A stretch of DNA of 64,000 nucleotides from an uncultured Algibacter sp. (GTDB lineage: Bacteria; Bacteroidota; Bacteroidia; Flavobacteriales; Flavobacteriaceae), in assembly GCF_947490405.1 (NCBI RefSeq), contig NZ_CANLGU010000007.1, forward strand, positions 153,752-217,751, written 5' to 3'. A model generated the notes under the pieces. It was not told where the DNA came from and searched no databases. It saw only the letters and a list, made by a program, of their open reading frames with translations. Positions within the stretch are counted from its first letter, which is position 1; every line of letters begins with the position of its first letter. A program made the translations under genes and the position numbers. This document shows, piece by piece, positions 28,603 to 38,551 of this stretch.

Positions 28603-28701
28603 AGATTGTGCTAAAATCAGCTTCATAAATAGCATTTATATTTTGTATGCTTTTAGTTAACTAACATAATTGATAAATTTGTAATCGTTAAAATCTAATG
28701 A

Positions 28702-29118
28702 ATGAAAAGATTGTTTTGTGCTATATTTTTGCTATCCTTTTTTAATAGTTTATCTCAGAACTTAACATGTTGTAAAACTATTTCTGAGGTAAAATCTCTA
28801 GTTGAAGGCGATTGGAAGTTAGAAGGGGATTCTAAGAATGTAGTTTACAGATTTAGTTTTTCTGGAGATAAAGGCTTTATTGAAGTCTTGAAGGAAATGA
28901 ATTTACCTCCAAAAGCTGAAAAAACTAGAGAAGATGACATTATTATTAATGATCATGAGATTTTTAAAATATCATTAAAAAAACAGACTTATTTTATTGA
29001 AATACAAAGTTTAACTTATACTGTAATTGAACAAATTTTGGTTTTAAATGAATCAAACTTCATTTATGGTAATAAAAATTCTAAAAGAATCTTTACAAGA
29101 GATAGAATTAAGAAGTGA
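28702..29118 (+). CDS. Small secreted lipocalin-like protein, unknown
   Basis: A 138-residue protein with a signal peptide (MKRLFCAIFLLSFFNSLSQ) and a body starting LVEGDWKLEG, followed by alternating beta strands, as in many lipocalin-like flavobacterial proteins. The two Cys after the signal (LTCCKT) are not a convincing lipobox. Its last 11 bases overlap the convergent methyltransferase gene. Confidence 0.68.
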   Translation: MKRLFCAIFLLSFFNSLSQNLTCCKTISEVKSLVEGDWKLEGDSKNVVYRFSFSGDKGFIEVLKEMNLPPKAEKTREDDIIINDHEIFKISLKKQTYFIEIQSLTYTVIEQILVLNESNFIYGNKNSKRIFTRDRIKK

Positions 29119-29806
29119 TTCGCGCCAAATAATCAAAATACTCACCTTCTAAGGCCAGCTCACATTGTAACCCAACACTTTCGCAAGCTAATTTTAAAGT
29201 TTCAAAATCTAAATACAACCACTTTATAGGGGTTTCTTCTTTGCCTTTATACGATAAAAAGTAGTCCAGTTCGCCGTAGTATCCAGCATTCATATCCATC
29301 CAGTAACCACCATCATCATCTTCGTACATATATTTAATGTCAGACGAATCAATTAATATTTGGCCACCAGATTTCAAAAGACTTTTCATATGCGATAAAT
29401 ATTTAGATACCTGAATAATTTCTTGAAAAATACCAGTCCCATTCATTAATAGTAAAATGGTATCAAAAGTATCCGTTTCATCTAAAAGCGATTTTATTTC
29501 AGTATGTCTAACACCACGTTCTTTAGCAACTTTAATAGCACCCTCAGAGATATCAATAGCTTTTACTGCAAAACTATGTTCTTGTAAATACAAACTATGG
29601 CTGCCAGAGCCGCAACCAACATCTAATATTGAACCTTTACAAAATTTTAAAGCCATCTTTTCAATCTTCGGCATGTCTTTATAATCTCGAAACAAATAGG
29701 GAAGTGGTAAAACATCTTCATCTGAAATATTTGTTGAGGTAACGATATCTTCAGTATAGTTTCCGTTGTGGTAATCCAATAAAGCCTTTCCAAAAATATC
29801 TTTCAT
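29108..29806 (-). CDS. Class I SAM-dependent methyltransferase
   Basis: A 232-residue protein with motif I ILDVGCGSGSHSLYLQ (residues about 60-75), acidic motif II AIDISEGAIKVA and motif IV FDTILLLMNGTGIF, and a C-terminal WLYLDFETLKLACESVGL segment. Substrate unknown. The 3' end overlaps the convergent secreted-protein gene. Confidence 0.85.
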   Translation of the reverse strand: MKDIFGKALLDYHNGNYTEDIVTSTNISDEDVLPLPYLFRDYKDMPKIEKMALKFCKGSILDVGCGSGSHSLYLQEHSFAVKAIDISEGAIKVAKERGVRHTEIKSLLDETDTFDTILLLMNGTGIFQEIIQVSKYLSHMKSLLKSGGQILIDSSDIKYMYEDDDGGYWMDMNAGYYGELDYFLSYKGKEETPIKWLYLDFETLKLACESVGLQCELALEGEYFDYLARITS

Positions 29807-29811
29807 AGTAT

Positions 29812-29847
29812 GTCATTGCGAGACTTTTTAAGTCGTGGCAATCTTCT
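29812..29847. repeat. GTCATTGCGAG...GTGGCAATCTT hairpin repeat
   Basis: GTCATTGCGAGACTT-TTT-AAGTCGTGGCAATCTT folds on itself and belongs to the widely seen bacterial intergenic repeat GTCATTGCGAG...GCAATCT. A second copy is embedded in repeat D near 42342-42371. Confidence 0.7.
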
Positions 29848-29922
29848 AGTTTAAAGTTTCAATTTTAAAGATTACTTTGTTTATTCATCTCTAGTAATTA
29901 CGAAAGTTACTATTTTTACACC

Positions 29923-30414
29923 ATGCAAGACATCATAAATAATCTCCCAAAGCTCGCCAAAGATAAACATAACGAGAACAAAAAGTTCTTTGCAAAGCTT
30001 AAAAAAAAGCCGCCTAAAAATTTGGATTATACGATGCAGGAATTGCATGATCAAGAATTTGAAAAAACAGATTGTTTAGAGTGTGCCAACTGTTGTAAAA
30101 CTACTGGGCCTCTGTTTACAGATAAAGATGTAGATAGAATTGCGAAGCATTTTAGAATGAAAACGCAAAAATTTATTGAGACCTATTTAAGAATTGATGA
30201 GGAAAATGATTTTGTTTTAAAAAGCGTGCCATGTACATTTTTAGGAGCCGATAATTACTGTTCTATTTATGATGTGAGACCAAAAGCATGTAGGGAGTTT
30301 CCGCATACTGATAGAAAAAAGTTTCAGCAAATATCTAATCTTACACTCAAGAATGTTGCCATTTGTCCTGCTGCTTTTAATATAGTTGAGGATATGAAGA
30401 AAAGAATAAAATAG
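29923..30414 (+). CDS. YkgJ-type cysteine-cluster protein
   Basis: A 163-residue protein with the Cys pattern CLECANCCKTTGPLF, CTFLGADNYCSIYDVRPKACREFP and a later CPAAF, which defines the YkgJ/UPF0153 zinc- or iron-chelating family. No signal peptide. The N-terminal 35 residues are strongly basic. It precedes the sterol-desaturase-like gene by 23 bases and may be cotranscribed. Confidence 0.85.
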   Translation: MQDIINNLPKLAKDKHNENKKFFAKLKKKPPKNLDYTMQELHDQEFEKTDCLECANCCKTTGPLFTDKDVDRIAKHFRMKTQKFIETYLRIDEENDFVLKSVPCTFLGADNYCSIYDVRPKACREFPHTDRKKFQQISNLTLKNVAICPAAFNIVEDMKKRIK

Positions 30415-30437
30415 TATCTTTAAAACAAAAATTAATT

Positions 30438-31283
30438 TTGGAAACTATTTTAAACTACTTTGAAACTATCCCTTCACACCATCGTGCTTTTATTATTGTT
30501 GGTGGTTTAACATTCTTTTGGATAATAGAAGGTATTATTCCGTTAATAGGATTTAATTATAAAAAATGGAAACATGCCATTCCAAATATTTTCTTCACCT
30601 TAACCACTATTTTAGTTAACTTACCTTTGGCGTTCTTATTTCTAAAATCTTCGGATTGGGTTATGGCAAACAATTTTGGTATTCTAAATTGGTTGCCAGA
30701 AATGCCAGTTTGGTTATATGCCATAGTTGGTGTTTTTTTAATTGATTGTATTGGTGCGTACTTACCACATCTTATAGAACATAAAGTAAAACCACTTTGG
30801 ATGGTACATTTAGTACATCATTCCGACCATAAGGTTGATACTACTACAGCAAACAGACACCATCCTTTAGAGAGTTTAATACGTTATGTGTTTACACTAA
30901 TGGGTATTTTTGTTGTAGGTACGCCCATAGCCCTTGTTTTATTATATCAATCATTATCAGTAGTAGCCACACAATTTAATCATGCAAATATTAAACTACC
31001 TAAAAAAGTAGATAAGCTGCTGAGTTATGTTATAGTTTCTCCAGATATGCATAAAGTACATCACCATTATAAAATGCCATATACAGATTCTAATTACGGA
31101 AATATATTTTCAGTTTGGGATAGGCTTTTTGGAACTTATATGGAGTTAGATACTGATAAAATTGTGTATGGAGTTGATGTTTTTCCCGATGAAGCAAAGA
31201 ACAGTAATATCAAAGATTTACTTAAACAACCTTTTCAGAAATATCAAAAGCCAACGTCTTCTGAAGATATTCCAAAAGGTTAA
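30438..31283 (+). CDS. Sterol desaturase/fatty-acid hydroxylase superfamily protein
   Basis: A 281-residue membrane protein with His boxes HLIEH, HLVHHSDH, NRHHPLE and HKVHHHY that hold the di-iron centre, and the ending NYGNIFSVWDRLFGTY typical of the family. Four or five membrane helices. The start is TTG at 30438; no ATG/GTG is available in the conserved N-terminus. Probably hydroxylates a membrane lipid. Confidence 0.85.
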   Translation: METILNYFETIPSHHRAFIIVGGLTFFWIIEGIIPLIGFNYKKWKHAIPNIFFTLTTILVNLPLAFLFLKSSDWVMANNFGILNWLPEMPVWLYAIVGVFLIDCIGAYLPHLIEHKVKPLWMVHLVHHSDHKVDTTTANRHHPLESLIRYVFTLMGIFVVGTPIALVLLYQSLSVVATQFNHANIKLPKKVDKLLSYVIVSPDMHKVHHHYKMPYTDSNYGNIFSVWDRLFGTYMELDTDKIVYGVDVFPDEAKNSNIKDLLKQPFQKYQKPTSSEDIPKG

Positions 31284-31286
31284 AAA

Positions 31287-31682
31287 TTAACTCTTCTCAA
31301 TATCACTAATATGATGCTCCCAAGCTTTAGCAGAAATTTGTATTTCAATAATTAAAAGTGCTAATGATGCTATAAGTAAAATTAGTGCTAATCCAAAAAT
31401 CCAAACTGCAATAGTATTTTGTTTTATGTAAATTAAAAACATAGTCAGTACACAAAAAAGTAAACTAGTAATTCCCAAAATTTGCATATATCTGGTAAGA
31501 TACAAGCGATGTTTTATATTTTTAATTTGTTTAAAAAAACGCTCATCATGATTCTTTTGGTATTTATCATACAAATCCCTAATTGCAGATGTGTATGCTA
31601 TAAACCTGTTAGTATAGGCTAACATAATTAATGAAATTGCAGAAAATAAAAGTGCAGGCGTCGTTAATGTAAGCTGTTCCAT
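31287..31682 (-). CDS. DUF2721 family membrane protein
   Basis: A 131-residue protein from ATG 31682 (MEQLTLTTPALLFSAISLIMLAYTNRF); a longer frame to 31763 adds a sequence without family likeness. Three hydrophobic helices flank a basic loop (RLYLTRYMQILGITSLLFC), as in DUF2721. Convergent with and 3 bases from the desaturase gene. Confidence 0.78.
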   Translation of the reverse strand: MEQLTLTTPALLFSAISLIMLAYTNRFIAYTSAIRDLYDKYQKNHDERFFKQIKNIKHRLYLTRYMQILGITSLLFCVLTMFLIYIKQNTIAVWIFGLALILLIASLALLIIEIQISAKAWEHHISDIEKS

Positions 31683-31809
31683 GAAAACAATTTTATACAA
31701 AGTTATTGATTTATAAACGAATAATTTTGATGATTGATAACTAACGCATTCTGGGTATTTCACATATCCTAATTGTGTGATGTTAGAAGTCTATCTAGTA
31801 CCAATGTTT

Positions 31810-31817
31810 TATATTTG
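31810..31817 (+). promoter_or_regulatory. -7 promoter element of the haloperoxidase gene
   Basis: TATATTTG fits TAnnTTTG, 14 bases before the ATG at 31831, so the transcript leader would be very short. No TTG at the usual distance. Confidence 0.5.
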
Positions 31818-31830
31818 TATAATTGCTTGA

Positions 31831-34800
31831 ATGAAGATTTATTTTACTAACATATCACTATTGCTAATCTTTTTATGGAGTAGCGTAAACATAACCAATG
31901 GACAAACATTCCAAAGGGTTGAAGATGTTGTTGGTGTTGGTGTTTTAGAGAGGAATAATGGTGTTGCAGTAGCAGATTATGATGGTGATAACGATTTAGA
32001 TGTTTTTGTTGTTGCCAATGCTGTTGAAAATAATACCTCAGAAGCATCAAAAAGCAAGTTATTCAGAAATAATAATAATGGTACGTTTACTGATGTTACA
32101 GAAAGCTCTGGCTTAACCAATTTATTAACTTCAGAAGATGTAACGAGTACTACTCTGGCACAAGCGGGACACAAATTAGGTGTGTTTTGGGGAGATATAA
32201 ATAATGATGGTTTCCCAGATATACTGTTTACACATGTTTTTAAAATCCAGCTGTTTTTAAATCAAGGCAATGGTACGTTTCTAGATATAACGGAAATTTC
32301 AGGTCTACCAGAAGTAAACGGTTGTGTGAATACAGGAGCCTCATGGTTTGATTATAATAATGATGGGTTTTTAGATGTATACATTAGCGATTGGAATAGA
32401 TGTACAGGCAATACATTTTACAGGAATAATGGTAATAATACATTTACAAATGTTACTGAAGCAAGTGGATTGATAGAACCAGTAAGTAGATTTGGATACA
32501 CACCTTTTCCTTTTGATATCAATGAAGACGGTTGGATGGATCTTATTGTAGCTAACGATTTAGATCGATCTAATTATTTATATATAAACCAGAGTGGAAT
32601 GTCCTTTACAGATCAAGCATCAACCTATGGTTTGGATAATGGAATAGACGATATGGCTATTGTTATTAATGATTTTGATAATGATAATGATTTTGATTTT
32701 TTTATTACCGGTATAGATGAAAATTCACTTTTAGTAAATAACGGAAATAATAACTTTGAAGATAAAGCCTCAGAGTTTGATTTAATAGGATTAGGTTGGG
32801 CTTGGGGTGCTCGTTTTGCGGATTTTGATTTAGATGGTGATGAAGATTTATATATATTAAATGGCTATAGTTTTGAAGGTAGAGGTGATGAACAAAATAG
32901 ATATTATAAAAATTTAATTCAGGAAGGTCAAAATACTTTTCAAGATGAATCCAATACATCGGGATTAGCAGAAATTACCAAAAGTGTTGAAGCTCTTGAT
33001 TTTGATTATGATAATGATGGAGATTTGGATTTATTTGTTACAAATGGAGAGTCTAAATCGTTTTTTTATGAAAATAAACTTTTAAATTTTGATGAAACTT
33101 CAACTTTAAAATGGTTTAAAGTAAGCTTAGAAGGAACCACTTCAAACAGAAGTGCTATTGGAACTAAACTAGAACTCTCTACTTCAGAAGGTAACATCAT
33201 CCGTTACTTTAATGGTGTTGGTTTTCTAAGTCAAAGTATGCAACCGGTTCATTTCGGGTTGCCTTCAAATGCTATTATTAATCAACTAAAAATAAGTTGG
33301 CCGTCTGGTTTAGTAGAAACACTTCAACTAATAGAGACTAATACTTTTATAAAAGCGATTGAAGGAAATGGATATACGGTGTTAAATATTCAACCCAGCC
33401 AAAAAGCTTATGGATGTATTGATCCAGAGTCTTGTAATTATAACCCTTTAGCCATATTGGATGATGGTTCTTGTGAGTATTTAACCTCGAAAGTTATTAG
33501 CGGTTCAGATACATCATCTTTTTTCAAAACGGAAACATACATGTATCCTTTAGAAGATGAAGCAACCGCAATCTGGGAAATAACAGGAGGAGAATTATTG
33601 GATGGCCAAAATTCAGAAGCCATAACAGTAAGATGGCATATTGAAGCAGAAGGTAGGATTTCTGTGCGAGAATTTAATAATTCATGTTTTAGTGAACCTG
33701 TGGTTAAAACGGTAATATTAAATACTCAAAATATTCCAGAAAACACATCTATTGCTAGATTATGGAATGAGGCTTTGCTGGAAGCCATTCGAAACGATTT
33801 TGCGAGACCAACCGTTCATGCTAGAAACTTATTTCATGCCAGTATAGCGGTGTATGATGCTTGGGCTATTTATAGTAAAGAAGCACGACCCTATTTAATT
33901 GGAAATACTGTAAGAGGATTTACTAGCGAGCTTTTAAGTTTTACACCATTAGAATCTGTAGAAGAGTCAAGAAAAAAAGCTATTAGTTATGCTGCTTATA
34001 GATTATTAAGTCATCGATTCAGGATTTCTCCTGGAGTAATAGAAACACAAGAACGATTAGATTTAATCATGGCACAATTAGGATACGATTTGAATTTCAC
34101 TGATTCTGATTATATTTCTGGAGATGCTCGTGCATTAGGGAACTATATAGGTCAGACATTAATAGCTTATGGAAATCAAGATGGAGCTAGAGAGCAATCC
34201 GATTATAATAATGCATTTTATCAACCAATTAACTTTCCGTTAAACCCTAATTTGACGAATGATTTTCTTACCACGAATCCAAACAGGTGGCAGCCGCTAA
34301 GTTTAAATGGTTTTGTAGATCAAAGTGGAAACCTCATAGAAGGCGATGTTATTGATTTTTTAAGTCCAGAATGGGGTGCTGTAAATGGTTTTGCTTTAAC
34401 AGATAATGAAAAAACAATATACAATAGAGGTGGTAACACATACAGTGTTTTTAATGACCCTGATGCTCCACCTTATCTAAACGAAAATGATACGAGATCT
34501 TCCAAATCATATAAATGGGGGTTTTCCATGGTTTCAGTTTGGCAATCACATTTAGATACCTCAGATAATGTTTTCTGGGATATTTCACCCAAAACTATAG
34601 GCAATATTAATTTTAATAGTTTGCCAACTAATTATGAAGAGTATCCTGATTTTTATAAATTTTTTGAAGGAGGAGATATTAGTCAGGGAAGAGATATAAA
34701 CCCAATCACGCAACAACCGTATGAAGAACAAGTTGTTCCAAGAGGTGATTATGCAAGAGTTTTAGCAGAGTTTTGGGCAGATGGCCCAGATTCAGAAACC

Positions 34801-35859
34801 CCGCCGGGGCATTGGTTTACAATTTTGAATTATGTAAACGATAATCCTTTTTTAGAAAAGCGATTTAAAGGAGAAGGAGAGACTCTTAGTCCTTTAGAAT
34901 GGGATGTAAAATCATATTTTATTTTAGGAGGCGCAATGCATGATGCTGCAATATCAGCATGGAGTATTAAAGGATGGTACGATTATATTAGACCTATTTC
35001 AGCAATTAGATATATGGCATCTAGAGGGCAAAGTTCAGATAATACTGCTCCAAATTATAATATGGAAGGTATAGAATTAATCCCAGACTATATCGAATTG
35101 GTTTCAGAAAACGATCCGCTATCTGGAATAAATGGAGAGCATATTAATAAAATAAAATTATATACTTGGAAAGGGCATAACTTTATAAACAATACAGAAA
35201 CAGATGTGGCAGGTGTAGGCTGGATTCTAGCTGAAGATTGGTGGCCGTATCAAAGACCCAATTTTGTAACACCACCTTTTGCAGGATACGTTTCTGGACA
35301 TTCAACATATTCTAGAGCCGCCGCTGAGGTGCTTGCAGCTATTACAGGGAGTGAGTTTTTTCCAGGAGGCTTGGGTGAATTTAAAGCTGAAAAAAATAAA
35401 TTTTTGGTTTTTGAGGAAGGGCCATCAATTGATATCAACTTACAATGGGCTACTTATCAAGATGCTTCAGACCAATGTAGTTTATCCAGGATTTGGGGAG
35501 GGATACATCCACCTGCAGATGACATTCCAGGTAGAATTATAGGTAAGAAAGTGGGAATAGATGCGTTTAATTTTGCTGTTCCATATTTTAGTTCTCGTGG
35601 TAAAAATTCTAATCGTTTGGAAGTATTCCCATCTCCCGTTTTAAATAGTAAGATAACTATTTTAAATTCAGATATGAGTGATAAACTTTTAGTTTTTGAT
35701 ATGGTTGGAAGGCAAATTATACCACAAAACAAAATCTATAATAGTAATGCCAACGCTGTAGAAATAGAATTGCCTACGAGTTTAGCTTCAGGTTTTTATG
35801 TTATTAGAAAAAATAGTCAATCAAAAATTATTGTTGTCAAAAAAAATAAAGGACAATAA
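31831..35859 (+). CDS. T9SS-exported FG-GAP/ASPIC-UnbV + vanadium haloperoxidase fusion
   Basis: The 1342-residue protein begins with a signal peptide (to ITNGQ). Residues about 35-420 hold FG-GAP/VCBS repeats with Ca-binding D-x-D-x-D loops (VADYDGDNDLDVFV, DFDLDGDEDLYIL). Residues about 440-510 are ASPIC/UnbV (SNRSAIGTKLELS). A CNYNPLAILDDGSC module follows. From about 640 to 1250 is a vanadium-dependent haloperoxidase domain with K-x6-R-P in IKGWYDYIRP, SGH in VSGHSTYSRA and R-x5-H in RIWGGIHPP, matching the vanadate ligands of the family in order and spacing. The C-terminal about 90 residues form a type A T9SS sorting domain. Activity, halide and product are unknown. Confidence 0.9.
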   Translation: MKIYFTNISLLLIFLWSSVNITNGQTFQRVEDVVGVGVLERNNGVAVADYDGDNDLDVFVVANAVENNTSEASKSKLFRNNNNGTFTDVTESSGLTNLLTSEDVTSTTLAQAGHKLGVFWGDINNDGFPDILFTHVFKIQLFLNQGNGTFLDITEISGLPEVNGCVNTGASWFDYNNDGFLDVYISDWNRCTGNTFYRNNGNNTFTNVTEASGLIEPVSRFGYTPFPFDINEDGWMDLIVANDLDRSNYLYINQSGMSFTDQASTYGLDNGIDDMAIVINDFDNDNDFDFFITGIDENSLLVNNGNNNFEDKASEFDLIGLGWAWGARFADFDLDGDEDLYILNGYSFEGRGDEQNRYYKNLIQEGQNTFQDESNTSGLAEITKSVEALDFDYDNDGDLDLFVTNGESKSFFYENKLLNFDETSTLKWFKVSLEGTTSNRSAIGTKLELSTSEGNIIRYFNGVGFLSQSMQPVHFGLPSNAIINQLKISWPSGLVETLQLIETNTFIKAIEGNGYTVLNIQPSQKAYGCIDPESCNYNPLAILDDGSCEYLTSKVISGSDTSSFFKTETYMYPLEDEATAIWEITGGELLDGQNSEAITVRWHIEAEGRISVREFNNSCFSEPVVKTVILNTQNIPENTSIARLWNEALLEAIRNDFARPTVHARNLFHASIAVYDAWAIYSKEARPYLIGNTVRGFTSELLSFTPLESVEESRKKAISYAAYRLLSHRFRISPGVIETQERLDLIMAQLGYDLNFTDSDYISGDARALGNYIGQTLIAYGNQDGAREQSDYNNAFYQPINFPLNPNLTNDFLTTNPNRWQPLSLNGFVDQSGNLIEGDVIDFLSPEWGAVNGFALTDNEKTIYNRGGNTYSVFNDPDAPPYLNENDTRSSKSYKWGFSMVSVWQSHLDTSDNVFWDISPKTIGNINFNSLPTNYEEYPDFYKFFEGGDISQGRDINPITQQPYEEQVVPRGDYARVLAEFWADGPDSETPPGHWFTILNYVNDNPFLEKRFKGEGETLSPLEWDVKSYFILGGAMHDAAISAWSIKGWYDYIRPISAIRYMASRGQSSDNTAPNYNMEGIELIPDYIELVSENDPLSGINGEHINKIKLYTWKGHNFINNTETDVAGVGWILAEDWWPYQRPNFVTPPFAGYVSGHSTYSRAAAEVLAAITGSEFFPGGLGEFKAEKNKFLVFEEGPSIDINLQWATYQDASDQCSLSRIWGGIHPPADDIPGRIIGKKVGIDAFNFAVPYFSSRGKNSNRLEVFPSPVLNSKITILNSDMSDKLLVFDMVGRQIIPQNKIYNSNANAVEIELPTSLASGFYVIRKNSQSKIIVVKKNKGQ

Positions 35860-35885
35860 AGTTTCCAAGATAAACATACAGCCAC

Positions 35886-37157
35886 ATGCAAGAAGATTTT
35901 TTACACTACATCTGGAAACACAAGAAAATTAATTTTAATAATCTAAAAACAACCAAAGGGGAAGCTATTGTTATCTCTAGCGTAGGGCAACATAACTTTA
36001 ATTCTGGTCCAGATTTCTTTAACGCAAAAATTAAAATAGGAGAGCAGCTTTGGGCAGGAAATCTAGAAATTCATTTAAAATCTTCAGATTGGTTTTTACA
36101 TAATCATGAACAAGATAAAGCTTATGATAATGTTATTTTACATGTAGTGTGGGATGATGATACAGAGGTGTTTAGAAAAGATAACTCAGTAATACCTACT
36201 TTAGAATTGAAGAATTATATAGATAAGTCCTTATTAAATAACTATGAAAAATTACTATCAAAAAAAGATAAATGGATTAATTGTGAAAATGATTTTGCTT
36301 TAACAGATCAATTCGTTTTAGATCATTGGTTAGAACGCCTATATTTTGAGCGTTTAGATAGAAAATCGAATACTATCCAAAATTTATTGCAAACTTCTAA
36401 GAACGATTGGGAAGCGGTTCTTTTCAAAATGCTAACTAAAAATTTTGGATTAAAAGTAAATGGCGATGCCTTTTTTAGTTTAGGTAATTCAATTGATTTT
36501 TCAATAATAAGGAAGACGCAATCTAATCAACAAATTATTGAAGCCTTGCTATTTGGGCAATCTGGGTTGCTAAATGAGGAAGTAGAACATCCATATTACT
36601 CAAATTTGGTTAAAGAGTACGATTTCTTAAAGCAAAAATTTAATCTTCAAAACAGTCAGGTTTTACCATTACAGTTTTTTAGGCTTAGACCACCAAACTT
36701 TCCAACAATCCGTTTATCTCAATTAGCGAGTTTATACAACAAACATCAAAATTTATTTTCAAAAGTTGTTAAAATAAATCAGAGAGAAGATTTTTATGAG
36801 CTCTTCAAAGTTTCTACTTCTGAATTTTGGAAAACGCATTATACTTTTCAAAAAGAATCAAAGGCTTCAACTAAAATGATATCAAAATCATTTATTGATT
36901 TATTATTAATTAATACGATTTTACCTCTAAAATTTAGTTATGCAAAACAGAAAGGAGAAGAAGTAAATACTGATTTAATTGAACTGGCATCAACAATAAC
37001 TTCTGAAAAAAATACGATTATAGAGACTTTCAATAAACTTAAAAAAGTTTCAAAATCTGCATTACAGTCGCAGTCTTTAATTCAACTCAAAACAGAGTAT
37101 TGTGACAAAAATAAATGTTTGCAATGTGCCATAGGAAATTCATTAATCAATAAATAA
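35886..37157 (+). CDS. DUF2851 family protein
   Basis: A 423-residue cytosolic protein beginning QEDFLHYIWKHKKI with the segments VGQHNFNSGPDFFNAKIKIGEQLWAGNLEIHLKSSDW and FRLRPPNFPTIRLSQLA, which define DUF2851. A possible zinc-binding Cys set lies at the end (YCDKNKCLQCAIGN). Function unknown, though conserved through Bacteroidota. It starts 26 bases after the haloperoxidase gene and precedes the PspC gene by 44. Confidence 0.85.
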   Translation: MQEDFLHYIWKHKKINFNNLKTTKGEAIVISSVGQHNFNSGPDFFNAKIKIGEQLWAGNLEIHLKSSDWFLHNHEQDKAYDNVILHVVWDDDTEVFRKDNSVIPTLELKNYIDKSLLNNYEKLLSKKDKWINCENDFALTDQFVLDHWLERLYFERLDRKSNTIQNLLQTSKNDWEAVLFKMLTKNFGLKVNGDAFFSLGNSIDFSIIRKTQSNQQIIEALLFGQSGLLNEEVEHPYYSNLVKEYDFLKQKFNLQNSQVLPLQFFRLRPPNFPTIRLSQLASLYNKHQNLFSKVVKINQREDFYELFKVSTSEFWKTHYTFQKESKASTKMISKSFIDLLLINTILPLKFSYAKQKGEEVNTDLIELASTITSEKNTIIETFNKLKKVSKSALQSQSLIQLKTEYCDKNKCLQCAIGNSLINK

Positions 37158-37201
37158 GGCATAAACTTTTTAAACTAAAAAAGTAAGTCTTAAATTGCAA
37201 C

Positions 37202-37429
37202 ATGAACAGTATTTATAAACCTTTATTGTTTTTTCAAAAACACGGATATTATGTATGTCAGCGTATTGCAGACCGTTTTGGTATAAGAGCAAAAGTGGTT
37301 AGAACATCTTTTATGTACATAACCTTTGTTACTGTAGGATTTGGGTTTGCATTATACATGTTTCTGGCATTTTGGATGCGTATTAAAGATTTAATATATA
37401 CAAAACGGTCATCGGTTTTTGATTTATGA
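37202..37429 (+). CDS. PspC-domain small membrane protein
   Basis: A 75-residue protein matching the PspC core, CQRIADRFGIRAKVVRTSFMYITFVTVGFGFALYMFLAFWMR, with one long hydrophobic helix. It may sense membrane stress. Its last four bases overlap the start of the potassium-channel gene, so the two are coupled. Confidence 0.82.
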   Translation: MNSIYKPLLFFQKHGYYVCQRIADRFGIRAKVVRTSFMYITFVTVGFGFALYMFLAFWMRIKDLIYTKRSSVFDL

Positions 37430-38445
37430 ATCCACTTATAAAATTTTTTAGAACAAAAATTTATACAGCTGTATTAATGCTAATCATTATTCTAATGGTT
37501 GGTGTTTTTGGTTATGTTATGATATCGGGATATTCCTGGATCGATGCTTTGTATATGACAGTTATAACCATGACTACTGTTGGTTTTGGGGAGGTAGTTC
37601 CGTTGGACGACGAGTCTAAGATTTTTACAATTTTTTTAATTTTAGCTAGTATCGTTATAGTGGGTTATGCTTTATCTATTATCACTGAATATATTTTAAG
37701 CAAAAATGATGTTGAAGAATTAAAACACAAAAAGATGCAAAAAAAGATTGATAGCTTTAAAAACCACATCGTTATTTGTGGCTATGGTAGAAATGGTAAA
37801 CAAGCTGCAAGAAAACTAGCAGCTTACAAAAAGCAATTTGTAGTTATTGAGAAAGATAAGGAGATGGAAGAGCGATTACAATTAGATGAAGTGCCTTATG
37901 TTATAGGAAATGCAAATGAAGATGAGGTTTTGGTAACAGCAGGTGTAGATCGAGCAGCATGTTTTATTTCAGCTTTACCTAACGATGCTGATAATTTGTT
38001 TGTGGTACTTTCTACAAGACAATTGAATAGTAAGATTACTATAATTAGTCGTGCATCTAATGAATCGTCTTATAATAAATTAAAATTTGCTGGAGCAGAT
38101 AATGTCATTCTTCCAGATAAAATAGGAGGGGATCATATGGCCTCATTGGTTGTGGTTCCCGGATTAATGGAGTTTATAGATAATCTTTCTATTGTTGGCA
38201 AATCAGATATTAATATTGAGGAAGTCGCTGTTGAGAAATTTTATGATTCTAAAAAACCTAAAACAATTAAAGATTTGGATCTTCGTAAAAAAACAGGATG
38301 TACCGTTATTGGGTACAAAGATGAAAACGGAGAATATACAGTAAATCCCGGTGCAGAAATGAAATTAGCTAGACGATCAAAGATTATAGTTTTAGGGCGT
38401 CCTGAGCAAATTGAAGCTCTAAATTCAGAATACGATATTAATTAG
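37426..38445 (+). CDS. Two-helix potassium channel with RCK (TrkA-N/C) domains
   Basis: A 339-residue protein: two membrane helices (residues 11-32 and 65-88) around a pore loop TVGFGE, the K+ selectivity filter; then an RCK N-lobe with Rossmann motif ICGYGRNGKQAARKLAA and an acid that closes it (VVIEKD), and an RCK C-lobe from about residue 255. It forms a ligand-gated K+ channel in the inner membrane. Confidence 0.93.
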   Translation: MNPLIKFFRTKIYTAVLMLIIILMVGVFGYVMISGYSWIDALYMTVITMTTVGFGEVVPLDDESKIFTIFLILASIVIVGYALSIITEYILSKNDVEELKHKKMQKKIDSFKNHIVICGYGRNGKQAARKLAAYKKQFVVIEKDKEMEERLQLDEVPYVIGNANEDEVLVTAGVDRAACFISALPNDADNLFVVLSTRQLNSKITIISRASNESSYNKLKFAGADNVILPDKIGGDHMASLVVVPGLMEFIDNLSIVGKSDINIEEVAVEKFYDSKKPKTIKDLDLRKKTGCTVIGYKDENGEYTVNPGAEMKLARRSKIIVLGRPEQIEALNSEYDIN

Positions 38446-38551
38446 CAATTTTGCTATTTTAACAGCCTTTGTTTTAAAAAATCATTTTTTTTTAGCATCT
38501 TGCTGTCATCTAGTAAGAATCTTTCAATAAAAACTAACTAACACAATCCTT

